DNA of 64,000 bases, taken from assembly GCA_002914805.1 (NCBI GenBank), contig JXTB01000205.1:515752-579751 (forward strand), given 5' to 3'. The stretch's first letter is position 1, and each line of letters begins with the position of its first letter. A program made the translations under genes and the position numbers. Below the pieces are notes generated by a model. It ran no database searches and was not told the DNA's origin. It was given only the letters and a program-made list of their open reading frames with translations. This stretch comes from Parasponia andersonii (taxonomy: Eukaryota > Streptophyta > Magnoliopsida > Rosales > Cannabaceae). Positions 12,301 to 24,102 of this stretch are shown in pieces.

Positions 12301-13086
12301 TGTTGGTGCGATTCTTACCAGCTGTCCACGTGTCTCTGAACTGCTGACGTTGTATCTACCAACTGTCCACGTATCCTTGCTATCCCAGCGTGCTTTTTAC
12401 TTCAAGTCGGGTCGGAGAGGCGGGAGTGGCCACCTGCAAAGTCTCTCGAATGCTTAAGTCAGTTGTTTATCCCTGAGGCTGAGAAGTAAAGATTAGTTTT
12501 TCTTTTTATGTCTATCTTAATCTCTTTTTTTCAAGGGGGAAACAAGGCTTATATATATAATCCTGAAATTGGGAACTTTTTTCGGCTCTCAATCCCAGGA
12601 TTGAGTACCTTTTCTCATCATGACTTACTCCAGAGATCATGGGCCGTGATTACCGTGATTTCCCTTGCATCGTCGTAGCCTACTTTTCGCCATCCCCTAC
12701 GACTCGGGCTTGTCGAGGGCGAAACTTTGACAAACCGCCGTTCTGTCAGAGCGGTTTGCCCAATGTACGCACTTACCCAGGATTGTATTAAATGTCTTGT
12801 CTAGGTCTGGAGCAGCGCGTTGTCTCCCGTGGTCTTTTGGCGGAAGACCCTCGAGGCTTCTGACCCCCTACTGTCGAAGTAAGAACTAGATTGGGCCGAA
12901 CCGTCCAGGATTTGGGATGGATTCGGCCCTAGCCTCGGACAGCCCATAGGCCCATGCGGTATCACGTGTGACTCGCGTGACTTTTAAATGGTTACTCTGG
13001 ATACACGTTGGATAACATACCCCCCTTGTGACCTGCTCTGCCACTTAATCGACCACGTGGTACGTGATCTAGGAACGGGCCCTACA
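12301..13086 (-). mobile_element. 5' LTR of element 1
   Basis: On the minus strand the LTR runs from TGTAGGGCCCG at 13086 to ...CACCAACA at 12301, 786 bp with TG...CA ends. A TATA-like TTATATATATAA lies near 12550-12562. Just inside, 12280-12300 reads (minus strand) GTTTGGTGCCATC, a primer-binding-like site of the TGGCGCC type. It aligns along its length with the LTRs at 23316-24102 and 36051-36857. By eye about 14% of the outer 100 bases differ from the latter. The bases after the LTR, 13087-13091, are GTGAT; the partner duplication lies outside the window. Confidence 0.9.
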
Positions 13087-16000
13087 GTGATTAAGACTTG
13101 GCACTTTTTGCCGTGGAATGGTGGCCTTAATTTTGGTTTAATTTTATCATTTAAGGCTTTAAAACGGCGTTTGTATTATATTTATAGATATATTATTTTG
13201 TTATGCTACTAACTTTTCCTTGAAAACTCACATTATTAGATGATACTTCTGTTTAATTAATTCCCTCTGCTGGATCATACTACTTGTTTATAAAACCCTC
13301 CATCTTCGAAAAATTTCATATTAAATCTGATCATCCCTAATTTCATATTTTCCTAATTAATACTTATGGACGCCCTACGTACTTTTATTTGGAAATGAGA
13401 GTTAATGGTGAATGAAATTGAGCTAGCTTTTCACTCTTTTAGCTATTTTTATCTCTGGACTCCGAATTCTTGCTAATCCATAGAAGATAATTCTAAGTTA
13501 TTTGTTTTTTTTATATTATTCTTAATCTTTTTCACACACGCTTTCTGCGTCGTAATGCAACAAATATATATATATATATATTGAAATTGACGAAGATCAA
13601 AAGCACCCAAAGAACTCCCCATCTTAATTTAATGTCCATGCCCTGGTGATGATTTTGTTGCGGGGCTGTCACTGTTGTAGAAAAAGTCTGTGTATGTAAT
13701 AAAAACGGCAAGATAAGATGGGATGGACCATGTTGTTTTTGTTTAGTGGAAGCTATACATTTATTTTACCAAGTACAAAATGCTTTTAATCTTATTAATT
13801 GTGTCTAGCTTTTGGTCTTTACTATCGAGTCAGTGAGCTTTCTCATTTGCTTTCCCTTTTGATAAATCCGCTTTATTCAATTTCTACTAGTAAATTAGTC
13901 TCTATATAGGCTTTTCTAATTAGGCTACCTATTTACAAGGAGGAGAATAATTTTTTAAAAAAAAAAATAGGAGGGAGAGGGGGTAAGGGAGAGTACGTTT
14001 GGCCCATCAACATGTGATGCGGGGAAAGTGAGGAAGAAATATTCAAATGCTCTGCCTACTTAATCCAAGATTAGTGGGTATAATATGCCCATATTTTAAG
14101 ACAAATTGCTCCAAAATCATGTGCTAATGTATTACACTAATGGACCGCCTGATGGTTGTCTTTGGTTCCCATAAACCAAGAGAAGAAATTGATTAAGAAA
14201 GTATCGTTGACCATATATTGATGCATCATTTTATATTTTTACCAATGGTCACATTGCATGGACCAATTGCAAAGTAAAGAGCTTTAGTATGTACATTTCT
14301 TGTTGGCCTACTTTGATTAAATCTCTATTGTCACTGTTGTTGTCACTTATTCTACCTCGAATATTGGAAGCTAAAAGTCATATATCTCTTTTAGCTCATC
14401 AAAACAACTGTGAAAAGACTTTAGGTCTTGTGCTGCACTTTTGTGAACTGCTTTTAATTGACTGAAAATCGATAGCAAACTTGTCCTTAGCATCAAAGGA
14501 ACTCAGATGTCCTATTTTAGTATCCAAATTTCTATCTAATCAGTAAATTAATGGTAATACATCCACGTTATCTAAAATTTGAAATTTATTTCTAATTATA
14601 ATCTTAATATCAAGTAACTCACTGCTTATTTACATATTATGATCAACATTGAGCCACCGGAATTAGGCTTGATTTCAAATCGAATAACCCTAACTAAAGT
14701 ATTACTATCTCAAAGATAACGGTAAACGAAAAAGAGCAAGAAGACTAAAGACTACGATTTATAAATTAAACACTTGCAGCAGTATTCTCTTTCGAAATAC
14801 GATTCATAAATTTGATTAGTTTTTATCAAATTATATATTTAATACAAATAATTAAACACAACTAGTATCAGTGGTTTGTACATATTTAATATCATCCGAG
14901 CTCAACTGTATTCAATAGTTACTTAGATAGTTTCGGTGCATTACCAAAGAAAAAATTCCTGAACAAGCTTGATAAGCAGAGCAATAGCCACTAAATAAAG
15001 TAATAAACTAGGTCGACGCCACAAGTAACTGGGCTAGAAATAAATTAACTACAAGTGTTCCTTCACAAACCATATCCAAATAAACCAATAATTTTCTATT
15101 TTTATTTGAAATTTAAATCGAAATAAACAAAAAAGAAGAAAACAATAAAAACGATGTACGTACGTCAAAAGTGCCTGTGGCAACGAAGTACACTATCCAT
15201 TATGATTCTTACATCCACCAATTTATTTTATATAGAATTTATAGTGAAAATGTTCTTAGCTCCACATCACTCTTTTTTCCTTTTTCTTCTTTTTTTTTAA
15301 TTCCAATTAATTGTGTTTTTTTAAGTTTTGTAATATATAAGTAGTATACACTGTCTACGCACCCCCTTAGTCCTCACTCGAATGAAGCACCATAACCCTT
15401 CTCTTTGAAACGATAATTACCATAACTCCTCTCTTTGAAACGATAATTTATCTCACCTATTGAATCTTCCGTCATGTTTTGACCAATATACCATGTAGAT
15501 TTAAAACTTTATATCTGTGTCACCATGAAATGCACAACCACCCCGAGGTCTCTACCACATCTTTAATTTGTTCCAACATTACCATAGAGGGAGGCCTTGT
15601 TGAGAATTTACGGATTTTTTCACCATTAATGCGAGATAACTTGGGGCCTAGTACCCTCGTTTGACACATCTGGAGATGGTTACCATGTGACAACATCTGA
15701 GTTTTAACTTCAATACCACTAGTGTGGATGCCCAACATACATAATGAAGTCTGAGCAGCAAAACATAGTGATTTATTTTTTCAAAGGCAATAATTTAGAA
15801 CCGGTTAGCCTTTGATGTGTTTTTTCCCCTTAAATATTTGACTCTGTTCAATTTCTTTATTATAGTGAAAACAAAAATTATAATGTAAAAGAATTAAAAT
15901 TTGTGTGTATAAACCAATCATGTTAAGGCATTTAGAAGCAGAAAGCGCACTCCTCCCTCTCTCACATAATGTCAAAAAAGGGGCATTAGGAGTATAATTT

Positions 16001-16140
16001 TTTTGAAGTCAGTACCAAAAAACATAAAAATAAAAAGTCACTTTTTTTAATCTTTTAGTTTTTGTTCTAGTATATATGTTAATCAATATTATCTGCACAC
16101 TGATTAATCAGATATCCACTAAAATTAGTTGATACACCGA
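13087..16140. other. AT-rich intergenic DNA without recognised genes
   Basis: Low-complexity, AT-rich sequence with short poly-A/T runs and a (TA)n stretch near 13566-13580. Short frames at 15479-15738 on both strands match nothing I recognise. I see no gene or clear transposon ends. Confidence 0.6.
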
Positions 16141-16162
16141 GTGTATTATCTTTTTTTTTTTT

Positions 16163-16374
16163 GGATAAATGATACCAACAGGAAAAACCTCTCGTATTTA
16201 TTAATTGAATTAAAATAAAAGAAATTATAGTGGAGAAAAAGGTATCAAACTCAATTTTTTTTTTTTTTTTTTTGATAAATGATACCAATAGAAAAAACCT
16301 CTCGTTTTTATTAATTGAATTAAAATAAAAGAAATTATAGTGGAGAAAAAGGTATCAAACTCAAAGAAAAGAAA
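16163..16374 (-). repeat. Duplicated LINE 3' tail, each copy with a poly-A run
   Basis: A segment of about 93-101 bp containing GGTATCAAACTC and AAACCTCTCG occurs at 16163-16254 and again at 16274-16374, with few differences. On the minus strand each copy ends in a poly-A tract (T runs at 16151-16162 and 16255-16273). The right copy continues into the LINE body; the left copy is tail only. Confidence 0.85.
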
Positions 16375-17180
16375 AAATAAACAACTGACAAACAACTCAA
16401 TCAGATCAAGTCTCAGGAGAAATCAAATAGTACTGCTGAAACAGTATTATTAATTCTAACTCTCAACAATGTCTCGTTTAAAATCTTTTTGTGTAAAACC
16501 CAGTAAAAAAAGCACAAAAAGAAAAAAAAAGTACATTATTTTACACAAAAGACAACTAATAAAAACAGAAATTACAAAGACTCAAACTATCCTTATTAAG
16601 AGCTTCATGAACAAAAAGATAAGCAGAATACCACCAATTTAGTGATTGGATACTCGGAGCCCTAGAAACCATTAGATTAGCCACCATATTCCCGTCTTGA
16701 AAGATATGCGATACATGAAGAGATATTTGAGAAATCAGGTTCACACAACAAAGCCAAGTAGGTTTCCAACATCAAGGAACACACGAAGAACTAGATTTGA
16801 AAATCAAAACCAAATAAGCTAAATTACTTTCAAGCCAAATTCTCTTCCACCTAAATTCTCATGCATAGAAAATTACATGAATGGCCGCCGTAAGCTCCGC
16901 TTCAAAAGCATAAGCTATATTTAGAAGAATGACAAAACTGCCTATATAAAAGCCTTTAGAAGTATGGAAAACACCTACACAGTCAACTAGATATAGAGAA
17001 CTAAAAGTCGCGCCATCCATATTAATTTTTAACCAACCTGCTGAAAGAAGACACCATGAAACTTCAATAATCTTTGGAGCCTTAGGAGGCATTAAGTCAA
17101 CATAAAGACATTTCAACATAAGCAGCTCATCTAAGGAATTTTTTATAACACTAGACCCAAAGCCATTTGATTCTCAAATT
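16274..17180 (-). mobile_element. 5'-truncated LINE (L1-type) 3' end with RNase H domain
   Basis: The minus strand encodes the C-terminal RNase H-like domain typical of plant LINE ORF2. A PPKAPKIIEVSW lead-in is followed by WLKINMDGAT (first catalytic Asp) near 17020, AYAFEAELTAAIHVI (catalytic Glu) near 16880-16910, and a C-terminal HVSHIFQDGNMVANL segment near 16680-16710. The 3' UTR and poly-A lie to the left. The frame is interrupted between about 16745 and 16858, so it is non-functional. The 5' end is fused to a U6 snRNA copy. Confidence 0.85.
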
Positions 17181-17192
17181 GTATACCAACTG

Positions 17193-17279
17193 AAAAAATT
17201 TGGACTATTTCTTGATTTGTGTGTCATCCTTGCGCAGGGGCCATACTAATTTTCTCTGTATCATTCCAATTTTATCGGA
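17193..17279 (-). pseudogene. U6 snRNA pseudogene fused to LINE 3' end
   Basis: On the minus strand this reads TCCGATAAAATTGGAA, ATACAGAGAA, ATGGCCCCTGCGCAAGGATG (with one change) and the 3' end AGTCCAAATTTTTT, matching plant U6 snRNA from about nucleotide 17 to its end. The 5' stem-loop is missing, several substitutions are present, and one GC pair of bases near the 3' end is lost. It is therefore a retrocopy, not a gene. The LINE fragment follows a few bases downstream on the same strand. Confidence 0.88.
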
Positions 17280-17386
17280 GTAACATGACATAAATTAAAA
17301 CATTTTTTTTCTTAGAGGAAAATAGATTTTTTTAAAAAATAAAATTTCCAAAGTAGACACCTCCCAGTTGAGAAATTTGTGCTTAG

Positions 17387-17766
17387 TACCTATTTTTTAA
17401 AACTTTTTTCATAAATACCCATTTTTAATTTTTTTTCAAAAATATACATTTAGTGGTCTGCATTTCATATATAAAATATGAGTGATCTATATTTATAATG
17501 TAAATTTTATCTATGAGGTACACATTTTATATGTAAAATATGAACGATATATATTTTAAAACGTGTGCCAATTTTTAGTGTATGTAATTTTTATTCATGA
17601 AATATAGACCGTGGTATACATTTAATGTGTGAAATACATGTCGTAGTCTACATTTCATGTGTAAAACGGTGGTGGTCTATATTTCTCAAAAATGGGGTAT
17701 AAAATGGATATGTATGAAATAAAAGTAAAAACGGGTATTTATGAAAATATGATTTTAAAACGGGTA
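17387..17766. mobile_element. Foldback MITE-like element with long terminal inverted repeats
   Basis: The left arm (TACCTATTTTTTAAAAC...CATAAATACCCATTTTTA, 17387-17430) is the imperfect inverse of the right arm (TAAAAACGGGTATTTATG...TTTTAAAACGGGTA, about 17725-17766). Between them are degenerate repeats of a TCTACATTTCATATGTAAAATATGA-like motif. No coding capacity is present. I could not fix a target duplication, so the exact ends and superfamily are uncertain. Confidence 0.7.
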
Positions 17767-19430
17767 TTTATTTATTTTTCCCTCCCTAGTTCCTCACGTC
17801 AAAAAGCCCTCTTTAACGCACCTTAATTGTTACTGGGCTTAGCTTTTTGGAGTGACCATGAGATGGACAATCGACCATTCTTCTTAGGCCCATTCTAGTG
17901 ATCCATGAAGATATTTTAGATGGGCCTTGGGGTCAATATAGCCCGATGAGGCTAAAACTACCGACTGTCCTGTATGCTTTGGGATCGGGTATTTTCTTGC
18001 CATGTCTCTAAGACACTATTTGTAAAAGGGAAAAAAAAATAAAAATAAAAATACTTTTTCAAGTAATCTCACCAATATAAAAACAAGGGACTGTAAACAT
18101 TTGCAGTGAGTCATCAGTAATTTACTTTGTCACACAATTTCGAAGAAAAAGCTGTGTTTAACTTGACTATATATGTTGCTTTTATAGAAGATGTGACCCC
18201 ATGGACATATATATATAATTCAAATTTTACTCTTATATTATGTTAATTGAATGCATATATAGTTCAGACGACGATTAGCAGATGTGGACTGTTGATAAGC
18301 CTTTAAATTTTCTGGTAATAAAGATTGGGTAAAAAAAAAAAAAGGTTTGAGAGGGAAATGGCATGAGAGAAAGCGACTTACTAGTTCTTTTACTTTGGTG
18401 CCTGATTTATTCGGGTTGGCCTCAAGGCCCTAACCCAATCCCACCCAATCTCTTGTGGCTCTTCTTTTATGTGGGCTTCATGTGCTCCACCTTAAAACCC
18501 AAATCTGCTTTAGTTGACTTCAACTCAAGTCTTCTACGCCCCAATATTCTCATTTTTTTTTTTTCCAATTATACAATAGTGGAGACCAAAGACATGAGAT
18601 TTTCCTTTCAAAAAATTTAAAAAAAAAAAAAAAAAGACATGAGATTTTGCTCTGAGGTCCCAGAAAACAACTTTAGACAGAGCAATTTTTTGAATAGTAA
18701 ATTTTCATCACATTGTTAATTAATATTTATTGTCGATTTAACTTAGGTCAAACTATGTGTTATTTTGAAGTTTCTTGAGATGTTATTAATTAATAATATC
18801 TCAATAATTTGATAAATCTTTGTAACTCTTTTTAAATTTATTCCCACTACTTGAGTGTGCTCTTTCGATCTTCCTCATGGAGCTATATTCTCGACAACAT
18901 ATATGTTCCTAAATCTGAATCTTAGAATTTTCATATGTAAGAGAAAGCCACTGGAGAAAAAAAAAAAACAATAATAATAAAACAAATAAAACTCATACAA
19001 ACTAAATAATTAAGAAGTGATCATATTCATTTCTCATTTAATTCATATCTAAAATTTAGTTTCTATTTATGTTTTAATGATATTTCTTGGGGCAGTTATG
19101 GTAGGTATAGGGCAAGGAATGTTATCTTATTAGTATTAATGTTTTTTAATCAAATTTAACCTGATTCTATCAATCGCTTGCTTTCAAAATGATAAATTTT
19201 TTGTCCTTATTTAACAAAATGGTTAAGATTTCAAAAATGTACGCTAGTCTTATCCTACCATATGACCTCTCTATTTTTTGTCAATGAACTACCAGAGTAG
19301 TAGCAAGTGATTTATACCTATTTCCATTTTGTCTCATTTCTTATTTCATCCGTGAATAAATTCCAGGTCATGATATTTTTTTAAAAAACAAAAGAGGTTC
19401 ATTATATTAATTGATATTCAATTATATATG
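17767..19430. other. AT-rich intergenic DNA
   Basis: No gene recognised. It contains poly-A runs and, at 18588-18648, a small poly-A insert between direct repeats (listed separately). The open frame at 18363-18620 has no recognisable family and a composition like its surroundings. Confidence 0.6.
18588..18648 (+). repeat. Poly-A insert flanked by a 13-14-bp direct repeat
   Basis: GACATGAGATTTT occurs at 18591-18603 and 18636-18648. Between the copies lies only a short A-rich segment. This resembles a target-site duplication around a retrotransposition product reduced to its tail. Confidence 0.65.
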
Positions 19431-19865
19431 TTGTATCACTTTAACACTTAAATTTTGAATTTACCTAGTATATTATCATAAACTCTGTAATTATTATAGC
19501 AATAATTATTTTATCACAAATTGTTAAATTTTAATATAAATAAATCATTTATAAAGCACATAATATGGTAATTACAGTTGAGAATGAGAATTCAAATTTT
19601 TATCTTATATTGCACATGTGTAATTATTCTTTTTATAACAAATTATTAAAATTTTTAATAGAAATAAATTATGCACAAAGCACATAATTTGGTATTATAC
19701 TAAGAGACTCTCTATCAAATTTAAAGTTTGTCCAATCATACACTCTATATATAATTATTTTATATTCAAAAACTAACAATTTGTGACAAAAGAGTCATTA
19801 ATATAATAATTATATAATGCAGAGTAATTCACTATGTAAGTTGAAAGTTTGGGTGATAAAATGGT
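19430..19865. mobile_element. Foldback MITE-like element with arms of about 95 bp
   Basis: The left arm (about 19433-19525, with TATCACTTTAACACTTAAA and ATTTTATCACAAATTGTTA) is the imperfect inverse of the right arm (about 19765-19860, with AACAATTTGTGACAAAA and GTTTGGGTGATAAAATGG). Inside are two diverged direct copies of a segment of about 60 bp ending AAAGCACATAAT (near 19520-19570 and 19639-19695). No coding region is present. The ends are approximate. Confidence 0.7.
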
Positions 19866-22800
19866 ACCAGATGTATAATTCTAGGTTCATTATTGTAATT
19901 AGTCCTAAAAAAATAACTTTAGGTTTTTTTGTTTAATTTTTAATCATACTCTTAAGAAAAATGTTTATAATTACTACTAAAATAGAATATGAGACAGCCA
20001 AAATGGGACACAAAGGCAGCATATATAGTCACCTTAACATTATTATAATTCATTTTTAACCAATTTAAGCCATCATATTTGTTGGGTCAATATAAAAGGA
20101 AATGAGTCTGCTGATTAATTGGATCCACTAAACAACAATGAGGAATTAACCAAAGTGGAGTTTGCTTAAATTGAAAAAAGAGTAGCACACCACTATACAT
20201 TTGTGAAACTTAAATATTGCTTTTTAACAATCATTGTGAAATTTAAATATTGCTTTTTAACAATCATACACATGGCAGCATTTATCAAAGGGCCTTGGCC
20301 ATACAGTAGTTGGAGTTTGATATGGTTGGCAAGTGGGAAAGAAAAAATGGTTTTTTGATTGCTACTTAACCGATGTTGATGGCACCGCACCATTGAATGA
20401 AAGCTTTAAAGCAAAGATACATGATTCTGTATTTATATATATATATATATGCCTATCTATATATAACTCAACAATAGACCATAATATTATAAGAAAATGG
20501 TATTCTTTTTTTTTTAGAATTTAACATAATCTATGATATGTAACTTATAAATTTTATTAGACCGAATTATCATATGTGAATTGATTTTTTTTCCATTTTA
20601 AAAAAAATTAGAAAGAAAATCACGTTCTCATTTTGGACTAATTTTTAATTATTAAGTATTTAAGAGACGCATGGTGTTGGATATTTCTTGAATGCAAAAG
20701 TACTAATTGTAATACAAGAATATTTTATTTACAAAAAATTGTGATACATACAAGTACAAATGTAACATCGAACAAACATGATATGATTCCATGGACAAAC
20801 ATGCAATGGCTCTTATAAGATGTGGACTCATACTCTTTGATGTCGTTTTCCTTATTTTATACTCTTCACTTTCTTATTTAAGTTTGTGAGATAAATTAAA
20901 TCTCCAATTCAATATGAATACATTTACATTAGAAAAAAGAATCACATTTTAAAATTTAAATACCCGTACGTTTGTGTATTTCGCCTTTTCTTTCTTCCAA
21001 TCTTCTAACTACATAAAGTACATGATGCCAGATTCCTTGGGGAATGAAGCGAAAAATGAAATGATAACATACTGCAAATTTGTACTGATTTTTGAATTAG
21101 TTCATTTTTGTTCTATGTATTAATTTGATCATTACAAAATCACAAGGTACAAATCACAAAATTTAGATTTTAGTATTTTCTAGATGGAGCCACAGTACGA
21201 TATACTACTGTTTTAATCGATAAATCAAAGATTATGGGAAATTAATATATTGTTATCAATAAACCTGGATTTAATGAATAGCAATGTTGGTGGGTTCTTT
21301 TGTTGTAATCAAACATGGATCATTTTGAAGTTTCTCTTAATGACAAAAAAGAAAATAAAATAAATTATAACCAGAAAAGGGAGCCAATTAAGCTATCATA
21401 ACACCAAAGAAAGCAAAGCTAACAAGTCCACATCTCATTGGAAAATCAAGAATCAAGAAAAAGGCTTTACCAGAAAGCAAAGGACGCCTCTGAAAAGAAA
21501 GCACATATGACCTATATATTGTACCACTTACCTGACCAAACCAACCCTCTCTTTCTTGCTCTCTGTTAACTCACATGAAGGTTCAAAAGCTTGGAAGAAT
21601 CTATTTAGATAAAAACAAAGGGAAGTTTCCTTATTCCTGAAATAGTGAAAAAGAAGAAGAAAAGATTAAGAAAGGTTTCAGCTACATACAAAAGCACTGG
21701 AATCATTAGTCACATCATTGCTAGTAACAAACCATCCCACCCAATTATACTTTCTTTGATTATTTTTTTTTCTCTCTTTGGGGAAAAGTTTTATGTCCGA
21801 ACTTTTATAAAGTAGTACCACAGACTAAGGACTTACTACATATATGTTCATCAATCCGTTTATATGTTTACAGTATATACAAGATACATGTCTATTAGGG
21901 TTACATGTAAATTTCTTTGAGTTCTATGGGTAGGACTATTGTTGTGTGTATTTATTGTTTCATCATCTCGTGATTTTCCTTATAGTCCATCTGCATAAGA
22001 CATTGTTCTTATAGAGTCACAAAACCTCCGATCTCCCATAGGCAAAATTTTGAAACTCGAAAAAAATGACTAAATTTTATTTATCGCATTTTGTTTCTCA
22101 CAATTAGAATTTTCTTTTGGAAGAACTACTAGTGTTTTTACAGAAGAGCCCTTGACAAATGATAAGTAGTAGTAGGAGGTATACAAAGATATTAACAAGC
22201 TCATATAAATTTTGACACAATAATTATGAGTTTATAATAAGCCGACCCAATAAAATTTCTCCCATAATCTCATAGAACTCTCATGAAGATTTAAGCCTGA
22301 ATGGACATTGCATTATGAGTCCTCAAGTACTCCTCATTCAAAGTAATTAGTAGGATCAGCCATGCATACATACATATGTATGTTCTCTCTTATTTGCAAG
22401 GAATAATAGGAAACCTTGATCTATAGACTAATGTCTAGCGTCATAAATCACAACACCTATAATTACTAGTCTACCACGCTTAGAGTGATAATTAACATAA
22501 TTGGTTTGGATAATTTCATCCTAGGCATGAGTATATATAAGAGGTTCTTAACATGCATACTGCATCATTATTAGGTTTTCTTTGGCATGTTGGTACTTGG
22601 TACGAGCTGACAACATACTCTATAGTATATAGTTGTGCTTGATAGTTGATACCCATGTCTTATACAGCTCATGGGGTCCACTTTAGAGCTACTAAAATCC
22701 AGTGTCTATAGTATATTCAAATAAGGATATGTACAGAGAATATTAAAAAACTCTAAAGAAATACCATCTAGCATGTATATTATAATGGTAGGGACTGTGA

Positions 22801-23315
22801 CAGTGTGAAAATAAAATATCACAAACTAGTCTCATATCTGGACCCCACGTTCGCTGATTCTAGTTCAATTATCACGACGTGGTGATACAATCATATCTAA
22901 TGTCTTTGTTCGAGAGTTTTCAGAGTGACACTCTGAAATGTCAAAGCCTGGCCCCGAGTAGACCCCCAGGAGTTTTCCTGGTGCCAATCTCTCTCCCTTT
23001 ATAGGCAGAGACCTTCCTACACTGGAGCTTTCCTGGTAATTTTTTCCAGAACTTTTTCACCACCAATCTTTCCACCGCATGTTAACTTGCACCCTTTCTC
23101 CTTCACATCTATATTCCATATCTCCGTTCGTCATGTATCACTTTTGTTAAAATATTATCTCTTACCAGCCCTAATTCTCTACTTATTTCGTGATACTCAA
23201 TAATTTGCCTTTCTTTTCTTACCCTACCAAAACACCATCCAGTCTCCTCTTATCCACAATCTTTGTTATTTTTTACACGCTTTAACTCGATTACTAACAT
23301 TTCTTGGAACCTATT
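19866..23315. other. AT-rich intergenic DNA
   Basis: No gene recognised. It holds a tandem 33-bp duplication (20202-20267), a (TA)n run near 20435-20450, and from about 22900 a GC-richer stretch with CTTTATAGGCAGAGACC that could be a remnant of another transposon but that I cannot assign. Confidence 0.55.
20202..20267. repeat. 33-bp tandem duplication
   Basis: TGTGAAACTTAAATATTGC... (20202-20234) is followed directly by a second copy (20235-20267) that differs at one base, a C-to-T change in TGTGAAATTT. Confidence 0.9.
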
Positions 23316-24102
23316 TGTGAGATCCGTTCTTAGATCATGTATCACGTGGACGATTAAGTGGCAGAACAGATCACAAGGGGGCACACCGTCTGACACGTAT
23401 TCAGAGTAACCGTTTAAAAGCCACACGAGTCACACGTGATACTGCATGGGCCCATGGGCTGTCCGAGGCCAGAGCCGAATCTATCCCAGATCCTGGACGG
23501 TTCGGCCCAATCCAATTCTTACCTCGACAGCTGGAGGTCAGGAGTCTCGAGAGTCTTCCGCCAGAAGACCATGGGAGGCAGTGCACTGCTCCAGACCCAG
23601 ACAGAGCATTTAATGCGATCCTGAATAGGTGTGCACATTGGGCAAACTATCCAGACAGAATGGCGATTTGTCAAAGTCTCGCCCCCGACAAGCTCGAGTC
23701 ATAGGGGACGGCAGAAAGTAGGTCACGACGATGCAAGGGAAATCACGGTAACCACGGCCCGTAATTTCTGGAGTTAGTCAATATGAAAAAATGTACTTGA
23801 TCCTGAGAATGAGAGTCAGAAAGCTCCCAGTTCCAGGATTATTTATATGAGCCTTGCTTCCCCCTCTAGGGAGAGGATATACAGATAGACATATACAAAG
23901 AAAAACTTAATCTTTGCTACTCAACCTTAAGGATAAACAACTGACTTAAGCATCGGAGAATCTTTGCAGGTGGCCACCCTCGCCTCTCCAACCCAACCTG
24001 AAGTTAAAAGCACTCTGAGATAGCAAGGATACGTAGATAGTTAGTAGATACAACGTCAGTACTTCAGAGACATGTGGACAGCTGGTAAGAATTGCACCAA
24101 CA
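23316..24102 (+). mobile_element. Plus-orientation LTR of the element 1/2 family
   Basis: Starts TGTGAGATCCG at 23316 and ends GCACCAACA at 24102, 787 bp. It is the reverse complement in type of the LTRs at 12301-13086 and 36051-36857. A TATA-like TTATTTATATGA lies at about 23840. Immediately downstream, GTTTGCCGCCATCTGTGGGA is the primer-binding-like start of the internal region. The preceding bases are CTATT. Its orientation is opposite to the body of element 2. Confidence 0.9.

Larger units (their letters stand above)
1..13086 (-). mobile_element. Tat-like Ty3/gypsy LTR retrotransposon, element 1 (left end outside window)
   Basis: Read on the minus strand from right to left, the order is 5' LTR, gag, protease, RT, RNase H, a second RNase H-like domain, integrase, two tandem-repeat blocks, and then an extra gene on the opposite strand. 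The second RNase H plus the extra ORF beyond integrase is the layout known for the Tat/Ogre branch of Ty3/gypsy. Position 1 corresponds to about position 25680 of the related copy at 24876-36857, so roughly 0.8 kb of internal sequence and the 3' LTR lie outside the window. A solo LTR of another family is inserted in it. The copy is clearly broken, with on the order of ten or more interruptions over its coding parts, and looks fairly old. Lineage assignment is an inference from domain order. Confidence 0.9.

Noticed and set aside
15479-15738. Short frames on both strands
   Set aside because: Overlapping on opposite strands, no family, no splice context that extends them.
17193-17279. Functional U6 snRNA gene
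   Set aside because: Lacks the 5' stem-loop, has several substitutions, and no upstream element or TATA box at the U6 spacing is visible.
18363-18620. Plus-strand frame of 85 codons
   Set aside because: Hydrophobic, but ends in low-complexity and poly-A sequence; no family recognised.
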